Shown here piece by piece: positions 7,774 to 15,491 of a DNA stretch of 41,799 bases. The notes below the pieces were generated by a model that saw only the letters and a program-made list of their open reading frames with translations, did not search any database and had not been told where the DNA came from. The DNA comes from a virus. Position numbers and translations under genes: made by a program. The stretch spans positions 1 to 41,799 of the IMG/VR virus record IMGVR_UViG_3300047380_001399. The stretch is one strand, 5' to 3'. Each line of letters starts with the position of its first letter. The first letter of the stretch is position 1.

Positions 7774-9546
7774 TTAAAATTTTCCAAATAACCAAGAATT
7801 ATCTTGATAGTCTTGCCTAGTCGCTTGTCCTCTGTGTCTATTGTGGTTTATTCCCCCTGGTAATGCAGATAAACTTGGATGAAAATCGTTAGAGGTATTT
7901 TTGACGGGAGTTTCATTAACTAACCAACTTTCCATCATGGCTTTAGTTTGTTCTGTCACCTTTTCTAATTGAGTAAATGAATTTTCCCCAACATAAATCG
8001 CCATAGCTATAGCCATAATTAAATCATCATGTTGTCCTTTTTGGTGGTCGGGTCTACCGTTAATGTAAACAAAAGTGTTTAATTCATTTAATAACCTTGT
8101 TGACCTTATTTCAAAATTATGTCTTAAGGCCTCTTCAAATGATGCCACAATCTGTACTCTTTTATTATTGAAATTTAATCCAGGAATCTTATCTAAAGTT
8201 TTAGGGTTATATTTCCATTTATCAGCGGCATTAACACCTTCAACATATAAGTTTTTATATCCTAATTCTTGTAACTTTCTTGATGTAGATACACCCATAC
8301 CACCCGTAATATCAATTACAATAAATGCTGAATACATTGTCGCCCATTTAAATGCTATTTCTGCGACGACATCTGGTGGTACCTTACCTAAATACTCAAG
8401 AACTTGTTCTCTTGTTTCAAAATCTATTATAGTAAATGTTGTATAATCCTCACTATCACCACGAGAAACATCAATACCCATAATATATTTATGTCCTTGT
8501 ATTGGCTCTTTCCATTGCCATAAAGAACCACCTATAAACTTATTTATTGGTTCTTGTATATAGTTTTGTTTAATAATTTCAATCGTACTATTTGGGATGA
8601 CGTTATCCCCTGAACCCAAGAAGTTACACTCCAATTCCTGTGAGATTTTTCTTCTATCGAATTTAAGTTTTTTAGCCATACCTTCGAACCATGAAGAATA
8701 AACTTTGTATCCATTTGCTAATTTTTCTTTAATTTCTACATAATCCCTTTCACGAGGTTTTATGTCGGTATAGTTTATTATAATTTTACTATCATCATAA
8801 TCTTCTCTATTTAACATGTAATGGATAATATCATTACATTTTATAAGTTGTAGGTCTCTAGCGTAACGAGGGTCACGATACCAATACATCTCAGTTATTT
8901 TAAAATCATTCATACCCCTTAGTGCTTGGTCATAAATGGTATAATATATCGGGTCAAACCCGTTAGGCGTAGAAATTACGATAACTTTACCACCTGTAGA
9001 AAGTGACGCCATACATGCAGACCAAAAGTCATCATCAGCATCAATAAACGCAGCCTCGTCAAAAATAAGTATTGTTGGTGTATACCCACGAAGTGCATCT
9101 TTTGAGGTTGCAACTGCTTTAACTTCACAACCATTTGATAATTTAAAATGTCTTTGAGAATTTTTTTCGTTAGAATAAGATATCCCAAACCATGTAGGCC
9201 ATTGGTCAATAAAACTTCTAACCTTATTAGCGAATTCTTGTGATGTATCTAATTTGTTTGCAATTATTAGTACCTTTTCAGGTTTTTTCTTAGACGCAGT
9301 AACCACTTTTTTTGATGCCCAAGCTGCGGTAACTGTAGATACACCGGCCTGTCTATACTTTAAGGCAATATTTTCCTCATAAGTATCATAATCATTAATT
9401 AATGTTTTTTGGTCTGAAAATAATTCTAAAGGTACGTACTGTGATTGTGTATTATCGTAGGTTTGTAGATAAGTTTTTAACGCGTAAGGGGTATCTTTTA
9501 CACACCTAGCATATTCCAATAAAACTTGCTCTCTTGATAGTCCCAT
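7774..9546 (-). CDS. gp17: Terminase large subunit, gp17-like
   Basis: Packaging motor ATPase and headful nuclease, 590 aa (T4 gp17 is 610). ATPase domain: KYRQAGVST (63-71) at the Walker A position, but without the canonical GK[ST] lysine, a variation known in phage terminases; Walker B TILIFDEAAF with Asp163-Glu164; coupling motif ISTPNG (191-196). Nuclease domain: MGIDVSRGDSEDYT (Asp359), FIVIDITG (Asp412) and GQHDDLIMAIA (Asp507-Asp508), the three acidic metal sites of the RNase H-like fold. No small terminase gene was recognised nearby. The gene follows the 423-aa structural gene by 20 nt and has no late-type motif of its own, so it is probably part of the upstream transcript. Confidence 0.94.
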   Translation of the reverse strand: MGLSREQVLLEYARCVKDTPYALKTYLQTYDNTQSQYVPLELFSDQKTLINDYDTYEENIALKYRQAGVSTVTAAWASKKVVTASKKKPEKVLIIANKLDTSQEFANKVRSFIDQWPTWFGISYSNEKNSQRHFKLSNGCEVKAVATSKDALRGYTPTILIFDEAAFIDADDDFWSACMASLSTGGKVIVISTPNGFDPIYYTIYDQALRGMNDFKITEMYWYRDPRYARDLQLIKCNDIIHYMLNREDYDDSKIIINYTDIKPRERDYVEIKEKLANGYKVYSSWFEGMAKKLKFDRRKISQELECNFLGSGDNVIPNSTIEIIKQNYIQEPINKFIGGSLWQWKEPIQGHKYIMGIDVSRGDSEDYTTFTIIDFETREQVLEYLGKVPPDVVAEIAFKWATMYSAFIVIDITGGMGVSTSRKLQELGYKNLYVEGVNAADKWKYNPKTLDKIPGLNFNNKRVQIVASFEEALRHNFEIRSTRLLNELNTFVYINGRPDHQKGQHDDLIMAIAMAIYVGENSFTQLEKVTEQTKAMMESWLVNETPVKNTSNDFHPSLSALPGGINHNRHRGQATRQDYQDNSWLFGKF

Positions 9547-9566
9547 CTATACATAATAAGTTTTTT

Positions 9567-10838
9567 TTATGATAAAGAAATACCCAACCCGTCTAAAAGA
9601 CCTGAAAGGTCATCATCATCGTCATCATCGTCATCGTCATACTGTGATATTGCATCTTCATAATCTTGAGACTTTAATTCTTCTATAATCTCATCCACCA
9701 TTTTAGCTACAATTTTTTTACCATCATCAGAACCAGACATAATCATTTTAGCAACATCGAAAAATTCATCAGTAGTTAATGAAGAAAATCGTGAAAATAA
9801 ATAATTTTGTATTTCTCTTAAATCGTCATCGTATAATTTTTCAGGATACGAAGCCATAAATTTTTCCCAAATTACTGGTCCTAATCGTAAATCCCATATT
9901 TCGTAAGGTAATGTATCTTGAGATGCCATAACCATATCCGCAGCTTTAGGGTCGTCAGGTAATCCTTGGGTACCTAAGACTTCGTAAACACCTTTTAGAA
10001 GTTCATGTATCAATATAGGAAAAAACAATCCTTTAGCCTTTATAGTTGGTGGGTCAGTAGTATCATCAACTTCTTCCTTACCTTCCATTCCTTGACCACT
10101 TTCAGCAGCTTTCATAACCATTTCATCTGGCATAATCCAGTATAATAAATCATTAACGGACATTAATACACCATATAAATTTAATAGTTTTGGGTCAAGT
10201 TTTTCTAACTCATCTTTAACTAAATGATACATGTAATGACCTTTTTTAGATGCTCCTTGAATTAAAGTGTTAATAAAACGTCTTTTAGCCTTTTCTAAGT
10301 CAAACTTTTCAAAAGCGGCCATAAAATTCTCTAAATCATCTTCCGCTTCATTTTCTTCAACACCAAACTGGTCTAAAACATCTTCGTCTTCAGGTTCTTC
10401 AGAATCCTTTCTCATTTTTGACATATCAATCTGACCTGGCATAGACGTTAATTCAACATCATATTGAAATGCATCATCAGGTAATGATAATTCTTTTTTA
10501 ACGACATCAACAGCCAATTGCTCCAAATAACCTTCATTATTTGACTCAATCTGTTTTACTTGTTTAACGGCTTGCATCAACATACCCTGTAAATTCATTA
10601 ACTGATTCTGAGTTACTTCATTTACACCTGTATATCTCTTAACTTTTTCAACTACATCACGAAATCTTTTTGATGCGACTAACTGTTCAAATGAATTATC
10701 TAATTCATCATTGTCTTTCCTCGGTAACCCCGGATTATCAGACATAGGTGTCTCACCTTTTTCTAATTTTGATTGAATTCCTTGGTCCATTCTTTCAGGA
10801 CCATCATATTCGATTTGTTCTTTAATTTTTTTCTTCAT
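9567..10838 (-). CDS. Acidic structural-operon protein with poly-Asp run
   Basis: 423 aa, not recognised. Helical and acidic, with a predicted disordered linker (EEPEDEDVLDQFGVEENEAEDD, about 147-168), a more hydrophobic helical core (LIQGASKKGHYMYHLVKDELEKLD; FFPILIHELLKGVYEVLG) and a C-terminal run of ten Asp followed by LSGLLDGLGISLS. Starts inside the preceding gene (17-nt overlap) and ends 20 nt before the terminase gene, which suggests translational coupling. A head, neck or packaging accessory role is likely from position only. Confidence 0.8.
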   Translation of the reverse strand: MKKKIKEQIEYDGPERMDQGIQSKLEKGETPMSDNPGLPRKDNDELDNSFEQLVASKRFRDVVEKVKRYTGVNEVTQNQLMNLQGMLMQAVKQVKQIESNNEGYLEQLAVDVVKKELSLPDDAFQYDVELTSMPGQIDMSKMRKDSEEPEDEDVLDQFGVEENEAEDDLENFMAAFEKFDLEKAKRRFINTLIQGASKKGHYMYHLVKDELEKLDPKLLNLYGVLMSVNDLLYWIMPDEMVMKAAESGQGMEGKEEVDDTTDPPTIKAKGLFFPILIHELLKGVYEVLGTQGLPDDPKAADMVMASQDTLPYEIWDLRLGPVIWEKFMASYPEKLYDDDLREIQNYLFSRFSSLTTDEFFDVAKMIMSGSDDGKKIVAKMVDEIIEELKSQDYEDAISQYDDDDDDDDDDLSGLLDGLGISLS

Positions 10839-11973
10839 CTTTAAATGATATATTTAGATTGTCAAATTTAAGAAAATTTGGTAAGTCTTTATCCTCCACC
10901 TTAGCTTTAGGTGCTGGTTTGTGTTTCGGTTGGTAAGGATTTTTTCTCTTTGGTTTTGTACGAGTAGGTGTCTTCACAGGAGCTTCTTTAGTCCCAGGTC
11001 CTTGTTCAATAATATCCATTAAATCTTTTTTAGTCATAGAAGGTTTATTTACATCTTTTATCAAAGATACAATACTTTCTTCAATTTTTCTAATATTTTC
11101 TTTACGTTCCTTAATTTGTTTACCAACAGAACTAACACATGCATCAAATTTCTTCTCAGCGTTTTTCTTCCAAGTTTTTTTAGGTCCATACTTACCTTGT
11201 ATACTATCCATACAAATGGCATACTCACTATCCTCTTCAAACATACCTAAAGTAGTCATAACAGGGCGTATAATAGTATCATCTACCTTTTTGCTCTTCT
11301 TCTTTTTCTTTTTACCCTTCTCTTCCGCAATACCCATACCGTCACCACCAGCTTTAGGATTAACTCCATAATTAGCGGGTCCGTCATCATTACCAACACT
11401 ATTACCATCATAAGGGTTATAACCTGATTCTTTTTCTAATGAATTATCAGCATCTTTATCTTCTAATAGTTCATTATCATCATCATGTAACTCATCGGCA
11501 GGTTCAAACATTTTAACTAACATGTTAAAGTTATCAGTAAAGTAACTTCTTAAATAAGCTCTTTTACCATGTACTATTAATCCGTCTCTATCTGTTTCAT
11601 ACTCTTCCCAATCGTCCCAATAGAAATCAACTGCGTCTTCGACAGCGTCTTCTAATTCACGACTAAAAGGACTTGGCATTTTTTCGGGTTCACCTAATTG
11701 TTTGTGAATTGATTGATTGAAGAAATGTTGGTCAGAACTACCCCACTCATTTAATTCTTCTTCACCTAATTCATTGGATAGTTGTTGTGCCGACTGGTTG
11801 GCCATTGCAAGGTCATTTTTTATTTTTTCTGTCTTATCGCTAGTCGTGTCTTGTTCGTTAACTAGTTTCTTATGTAAAACACTGATTTGTTTACCGTCTA
11901 ATTTCTTAAGGGTATTTAATTTAAATCCCTCCCTTAATAAGTCCATTATTTTAAATTTACTTTTCATCTTCAA
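10822..11973 (-). CDS. Structural-operon protein with [LI]xE leader and Lys-rich linkers
   Basis: 383 aa, unknown. N-terminal 40 residues are basic/helical and end in LVNEQ (possible gp21-type cut after Glu40). Middle part has WGSSDQHFFNQSIHKQ and a compact acidic/aromatic segment (DAVDFYWDDWEEYETDRDG), then a linker with EKGKKKKKKSKK, a helix with two cysteines (AICMDSIQGKYGPKKTWKKNAEKKFDACV style) and a Pro/Lys-rich tail (TPTRTKPKRKNPYQPKHKP) expected to contact nucleic acid or be disordered. It overlaps both neighbours by 17 nt. Start could alternatively be Met3 or Met10. Confidence 0.78.
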   Translation of the reverse strand: MKMKSKFKIMDLLREGFKLNTLKKLDGKQISVLHKKLVNEQDTTSDKTEKIKNDLAMANQSAQQLSNELGEEELNEWGSSDQHFFNQSIHKQLGEPEKMPSPFSRELEDAVEDAVDFYWDDWEEYETDRDGLIVHGKRAYLRSYFTDNFNMLVKMFEPADELHDDDNELLEDKDADNSLEKESGYNPYDGNSVGNDDGPANYGVNPKAGGDGMGIAEEKGKKKKKKSKKVDDTIIRPVMTTLGMFEEDSEYAICMDSIQGKYGPKKTWKKNAEKKFDACVSSVGKQIKERKENIRKIEESIVSLIKDVNKPSMTKKDLMDIIEQGPGTKEAPVKTPTRTKPKRKNPYQPKHKPAPKAKVEDKDLPNFLKFDNLNISFKDEEKN

Positions 11974-12367
11974 TAAAACTTTTTTCGTAACTTAATACGA
12001 TATCTCTTTCATATAGTTTATCTTCTACAGATTTAACACTATCTCCGTAACCGAAAACTAATCTTTTAAATTTATCATTTATAATCGAGTCACTATCTTC
12101 ATTTTCCCATGCTAAAGATATAACCCCATCAATCGAATCATATACACCAAAAAAGTCAGAATCTTGTATTAAATGTAAATCAATGTTTACGTTTCTTAAA
12201 ACACCAACTTTCTTTATATATTGAATATGGGGTGGTGAAGGGTTACCATTAGCTGGTTGTGCGTCCCATTCATCACCCCATACATCGTCTACATCTGAAA
12301 AGATGAATTCGTATATATTATCCCCTTTATAATTGGGACCTAATTCATTTATATAAACTAATTTCAT
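11957..12367 (-). CDS. Hypothetical phage protein, 136 aa
   Basis: Not recognised. N-terminus MKLVYINELGPNYKGDNIYEFIFSD has an INE signal at residue 8. The rest alternates strands and acidic loops (DDVWGDEWDAQP; NIDLHLIQDSDFFGVYDSIDGVISLAW) and ends in a helix. Its ATG overlaps the previous gene's stop by 4 nt and its own end overlaps the next gene by 17 nt, so it is part of a tightly coupled four-gene string leading to the terminase gene. Confidence 0.8.
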   Translation of the reverse strand: MKLVYINELGPNYKGDNIYEFIFSDVDDVWGDEWDAQPANGNPSPPHIQYIKKVGVLRNVNIDLHLIQDSDFFGVYDSIDGVISLAWENEDSDSIINDKFKRLVFGYGDSVKSVEDKLYERDIVLSYEKSFIEDEK

Positions 12368-13584
12368 AGTAACTCACCTTTAGAAGTTACTTTAAATTGT
12401 TTTTTACCAGATTCAAAAATTAAATTTCCTTTATTAGTTTTACCTAAAAATTTAATATTAGTATTTTCTTTAAGTATAAACTCTGAAGTTAATTCCTGTT
12501 CAATACTCTCTGATAATCTTTTTATTTCTTTTTTAACTGATATATTGTTAACTTTCTCAGCTAAGAATTTCTTAATTTTTTTAGATTCTGTAATCTTTTT
12601 TTCACCATCGGTAACTACAAAGTACTTTTCTAATACCTTATCAACTTTTGACTCACCAAATATTTCATCAACCATAGATTTCATAGAATCACCTTCAGCC
12701 ATTTCACCTTCAGGTTCTTCCATATCCATATCCATATCCATATCTAAGTCTAAATCTAAATCTAATTCATCATCACCAGATTCAACATCAATATCAACTT
12801 CACCTTCCATATCATAATCAGTTTCATCTTCTTCAAAATTAGCTAAAATATCTTCTTTATCTTCTTCAGAAAGTTTGTCTAATTCAACTGCAGATATAAT
12901 TGAATTTAAAACGTACTTAATGTCTTCAGAGGATAATCCTTGATTTTTATCGTAAGTTCTTAGTTTCTGTCCTATTTTACCTGTTAATTTTTGAATTACC
13001 TTGAATGAGCTCTCTTCATCTTCAACCTCAACCTCAACTTCTTCTTCTTCAGTATCATCTAAATCTAAATCCATATCTAAATCATCAACACTTTCTTCAG
13101 AATCCATATCCATATCAACATCCATATCAACATCCATATCTAAATCCGCTTCAGGTTCCATTGATGGTTCATCAACATCGATATCAACGTCAACTTTAGG
13201 TTCTGGTGTTTTTAAAACAAATTTCTTTTGTTCACCTATAATGTTAACTCCTTCAGTATTTTCATGTATTCTATTAAGTTCACCAGCAATAAGATTCACT
13301 TTTTTCATTGCTTGAGAAAATGATTTGTAATGTTTACGGTTCTGCATTGGTTCGTTATAATCAAGTTCTGATTCACTTATACCAACTTTTACTACGTATC
13401 CTGTTTTTTCTTTTACAATTCCGTAGTACTTTCCATCGGCCATCTGAATTGAATAGTCGGCTTTGGAGTTTTTGTTTTCACTTAAAGTAGTGGGTTTTGA
13501 ACCATAATTAGAAATCTCAAGAATTCTACTAATTTGTTCTTGACCTTCTAATTTCTCACTACCTAGAGGTTTTAAATCTGCCAT
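12364..13584 (-). CDS. Highly acidic protein with two Asp/Met repeat tracts
   Basis: 406 aa, unknown. Residues 40-110 form a folded-looking region (YSIQMADGKYYGIVKEKTGYVVKVGI). Two tracts of alternating Asp-Met/Asp-Leu (about 128-190 and 250-290; DMDVDMDVDMDMD, DLDLDLDMDMDMDME) flank a helical segment. The C-terminal 110 residues are basic/helical, ending KFLGKTNKGNLIFESGKKQFKVTSKGEL. The composition resembles the acidic section of the scaffold protein in this window, so it may be a second scaffold or core protein or bind basic surfaces. First gene of the string leading to the terminase gene; no late-type motif seen at its start. Confidence 0.8.
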   Translation of the reverse strand: MADLKPLGSEKLEGQEQISRILEISNYGSKPTTLSENKNSKADYSIQMADGKYYGIVKEKTGYVVKVGISESELDYNEPMQNRKHYKSFSQAMKKVNLIAGELNRIHENTEGVNIIGEQKKFVLKTPEPKVDVDIDVDEPSMEPEADLDMDVDMDVDMDMDSEESVDDLDMDLDLDDTEEEEVEVEVEDEESSFKVIQKLTGKIGQKLRTYDKNQGLSSEDIKYVLNSIISAVELDKLSEEDKEDILANFEEDETDYDMEGEVDIDVESGDDELDLDLDLDMDMDMDMEEPEGEMAEGDSMKSMVDEIFGESKVDKVLEKYFVVTDGEKKITESKKIKKFLAEKVNNISVKKEIKRLSESIEQELTSEFILKENTNIKFLGKTNKGNLIFESGKKQFKVTSKGELL

Positions 13585-13613
13585 ATCTCTATATTTTTAA
13601 TATTTTTTAATTT

Positions 13614-13772
13614 TTAATTATATAAACCATTAACTCCACCCAATCTAACAGTGTCGCACTGAGTAATTGATTGATTTTTATCGTTCACATATGTAGCATG
13701 CATTGGTGTAAATGAGGTTGTCCCACTCACAGGTATTGTGTATTCTGTCGATGTACATCCAGTTTGTGCCAT
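13614..13772 (-). CDS. 52-aa hypothetical protein with its own late-type motif
   Basis: Short open frame, ATG 13772-13770, stop 13616-13614. The product starts MAQTGCTSTEYTIPVSGTTS and ends LGGVNGLYN. It has two Cys, many Thr/Ser and a beta-strand pattern, resembling a small virion decoration or fibre-type peptide; no family recognised. Support for it being real: a well-formed late-type motif 7 nt before the ATG and placement in an otherwise empty 260-nt gap between two genes of the same strand. Confidence 0.6.
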   Translation of the reverse strand: MAQTGCTSTEYTIPVSGTTSFTPMHATYVNDKNQSITQCDTVRLGGVNGLYN

Positions 13773-13779
13773 AATAGTT

Positions 13780-13795
13780 TTTTATAATAAATATA
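13780..13795 (-). promoter_or_regulatory. Late-type motif before the 52-aa gene
   Basis: Sense strand TATATTTATTATAAAA, identical in these 16 nt to the copy before the scaffold gene; 7 nt before the ATG. Confidence 0.55.
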
Positions 13796-13845
13796 CCGTA
13801 AGTTAAGAATTTCCATTTTTTCTTAGCCTACGTTATAATTATAGT

Positions 13846-14589
13846 TTATTTTTGCTCAGATAAAGAAAGACGATTATCAATAACATCATTCTGAAAATCG
13901 AATAGTTTCTGTATATATCCATTCCTTCTTAGATATTTAAAAACTAAATTCTCATAAGAGTATTCACCCTCTTTTTCTAAACCACAACCTCTATATTTTT
14001 TTAACTTATCTTTTACTTTTTGTATTTTCTCTAAAGAAGTCTCTAAATCATCATCCGATTCTTCAACATCATCAATCACTAAATCTATTATGTCTTCCCA
14101 CTGCTCAACCTTATCAGTAATAATTTTTTTATTGATATTAACCTCCTCTTTAGTAGGTTCAACTAACCATTCATTAAATAATACTGAATACACCCCTGTT
14201 GATATGTGTGGTTCATTTATATCTTGAACATATAGTTCAACTTCATAACCTTTAACGGTTATATCGTGTGTGGAGTTAAATAATGTTTTTTTTAGTTTAA
14301 ATAAGTCCTTATAAAGTTCCTTTTCATTTCCTGACTCATTAAAGTCATACATAATGTGTAAATCTATATCTGAAAATTCGGACCAATTGTAATTAGATAG
14401 TGACCCGGTCATTGTTATATCTTGTATAAAAATGTCGTAATCTAAAAACTCAATGAATTTATTAGCGATTTCGATTAACTGTAAACGAATTTCTTCTTTC
14501 ATCACGGCATTTGTAGGGTCATCAGGATTATCCCAAATAGTGGGATTTAACTCATCTTTTACATCAAAACTAGAAATTATATTATCCAT
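13846..14589 (-). CDS. Nucleotidyltransferase-fold protein
   Basis: 247 aa. GSLSNYNWSEFSDIDLHIMYD (62-82) is the hallmark of the pol-beta-type nucleotidyltransferase superfamily: Gly62-Ser63, then Asp74-x-Asp76 as metal ligands; Glu118 in GYEVELYVQD is the likely third carboxylate. C-terminal part is helical (about 150-245). Such proteins transfer NMP to proteins, RNA or small molecules, or act as MNT-type antitoxins/toxins; the substrate cannot be told from sequence. Its place just upstream of the head operon and its late-type motif suggest late expression. All catalytic residues are present, so it is probably active. Confidence 0.8.
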   Translation of the reverse strand: MDNIISSFDVKDELNPTIWDNPDDPTNAVMKEEIRLQLIEIANKFIEFLDYDIFIQDITMTGSLSNYNWSEFSDIDLHIMYDFNESGNEKELYKDLFKLKKTLFNSTHDITVKGYEVELYVQDINEPHISTGVYSVLFNEWLVEPTKEEVNINKKIITDKVEQWEDIIDLVIDDVEESDDDLETSLEKIQKVKDKLKKYRGCGLEKEGEYSYENLVFKYLRRNGYIQKLFDFQNDVIDNRLSLSEQK

Positions 14590-14590
14590 G

Positions 14591-14601
14591 TTTATAAATA
14601 G
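14591..14601 (-). promoter_or_regulatory. Late-type motif
   Basis: Sense strand CTATTTATAAA, 1 nt before the ATG of the nucleotidyltransferase gene. If it is a -10 element, the message would be leaderless or nearly so. Confidence 0.45.
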
Positions 14602-14610
14602 TGAGTTTTA

Positions 14611-14859
14611 TTACTTTGTTAATTTTTTATATTTGTATTTCCTTCCTATCTCTTTATTAAAGAATCCTCCTTGAGATTCTGCCATTCTAAATTTAGTATA
14701 CATTGAGTGTGGTACTTTTTCGTATTCGTACTCCATACCATTTTTAAATGTTACCACTAACTTCTCATTAGAGGTATTATAAACTGTCTTTTTTAAGTTA
14801 GATGAGTCAATTTCATTTATGATTAATTTCCCTTCTATTTTTTCATTTTTAATTGCCAT
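14611..14859 (-). CDS. KTSC-domain protein
   Basis: 82 aa, almost entirely one KTSC domain (PF13619 pattern): INEIDSSNLKKTVYNTSNEKLVVTFKNG, then YEYEKVPHSMYTKFRMAESQGGFFNKEIGRKYKYKKL. The domain is common in phages and bacteria; function unknown, often fused to RNA- or nucleotide-related proteins. Basic C-terminus. It is 21 nt upstream of the nucleotidyltransferase gene and may be co-transcribed with it. Upstream is the terminator of the UVR-motif gene, so it needs its own promoter; the AT-rich gap (TTATTTATATATTATT on the sense strand) has only a partial late-type motif. Confidence 0.88.
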   Translation of the reverse strand: MAIKNEKIEGKLIINEIDSSNLKKTVYNTSNEKLVVTFKNGMEYEYEKVPHSMYTKFRMAESQGGFFNKEIGRKYKYKKLTK

Positions 14860-14902
14860 AATATATTTTTTTAATAAGTATAGGAATAATATATAAATAA
14901 AA

Positions 14903-14922
14903 AACCCTCCGTATGGAGGGTT
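14903..14922 (-). terminator. Terminator of the UVR-motif gene
   Basis: Perfect stem AACCCTCC/GGAGGGTT with a 4-nt loop. On the minus strand it is followed by TTTTTTATTT, directly downstream of the UVR gene stop codon. Confidence 0.88.
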
Positions 14923-14927
14923 CTTTA

Positions 14928-15281
14928 TTACTTTCTTAAGTTTTTAATTTTATCCCTAAGTTTAATCGATTCTTCAAAATTCTCTTCAGTAATAGAAATA
15001 CCTAATTTTTCTTTTAAGTCTTTTATTTCTTTTCCATTTTTTTCCAAGTTTTTAATTTTGTCTCTAAGTTCAACCGCTAATTCAAAATTTTCTTCTGATA
15101 TAGCATTATCTAATTCTTTTTTTAATTGATTCGTATTATTATCGGTAGTACTCGTAGTCGATTTACTATCGTAATAAAAAATGTATCCATTAGGTCCTAC
15201 TTTATAGTAAGTTGGTTTTATTTCATTAAAGAATGAGTCAAACTCATCGAATAGTTCATTAAATTTTCTTTTTCCAAACAT
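14928..15281 (-). CDS. Double UVR-motif protein, possible Clp adaptor (McsA-like)
   Basis: 117 aa from ATG 15281 (MFGKRKFNELFDEFDSFF). A longer frame from a TTG at 15326 is rejected because it would run over the opposite-strand promoter element. C-terminal half holds two UVR motifs: LKKELDNAISEENFELAVELRDKIKNLE and LKEKLGISITEENFEESIKLRDKIKNL. UVR motifs mediate coiled-coil pairing in UvrB/UvrC and in McsA with the Clp/McsB system, and ClpC itself carries one. No zinc-binding cysteines of McsA are present and no UvrC nuclease domain. It is divergent from a ClpC-like gene 211 nt away, which has a UVR-like segment of its own, so a partnership is the best guess. Ends at a strong terminator, so it is a single-gene unit. 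Confidence 0.82.
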   Translation of the reverse strand: MFGKRKFNELFDEFDSFFNEIKPTYYKVGPNGYIFYYDSKSTTSTTDNNTNQLKKELDNAISEENFELAVELRDKIKNLEKNGKEIKDLKEKLGISITEENFEESIKLRDKIKNLRK

Positions 15282-15308
15282 ATTATTAGTTTTTTTTATT
15301 TTATTGTT

Positions 15309-15316
15309 TATCTTTG
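15309..15316 (+). promoter_or_regulatory. Host-type TAnnTTTG promoter element upstream of clpC
   Basis: TATCTTTG followed by TACTTAACAAATGG, the same layout as the element before the peptidase gene (TATATTTGTAC...AACAAATGG). The ATG it leads to (15327) gives only MAKNVP before a stop, so it may drive a leader of about 170 nt before clpC. Confidence 0.45.
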
Positions 15317-15356
15317 TACTTAACAAATGGCAAAAAACGTACCATAAGTTATATAA

Positions 15357-15432
15357 TGTCCATATGACTCATCATTATAGAGGAATAGTGACATAATGAC
15401 AGTTAACCTAAATTTAATATGACAAAATGTCA
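15357..15432. promoter_or_regulatory. Candidate operator repeats in the clpC leader
   Basis: Three related elements: TGTCCATATGAC (15357-15368), direct repeat TGACA-TAA-TGACA (15389-15401) and a perfect inverted repeat TGACA-AAA-TGTCA (15420-15432). Repeated TGACA/TGTCA half-sites in a 165-nt gene-free gap between divergent genes are typical of regulator binding sites, but no regulator was recognised in the window. The remaining gap holds no gene. Confidence 0.4.
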
Positions 15433-15491
15433 AGTAGTTGATAAACGAACAATTTTTGTTATATTAGTAATGATAAATTAATTAATATAAT

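Noticed and set aside
12545-13315. Plus-strand Ser/Ile-rich frames
   Set aside because: Complement of the Asp/Met repeat tracts of the acidic 406-aa gene.
15282-15326. TTG start extending the UVR gene by 15 codons
   Set aside because: The added residues are low-complexity and the extension would cover the opposite-strand promoter; ATG at 15281 fits better.
15327-15347. Six-codon frame MAKNVP as a gene
   Set aside because: Too short to call a gene; kept only as a possible leader feature.
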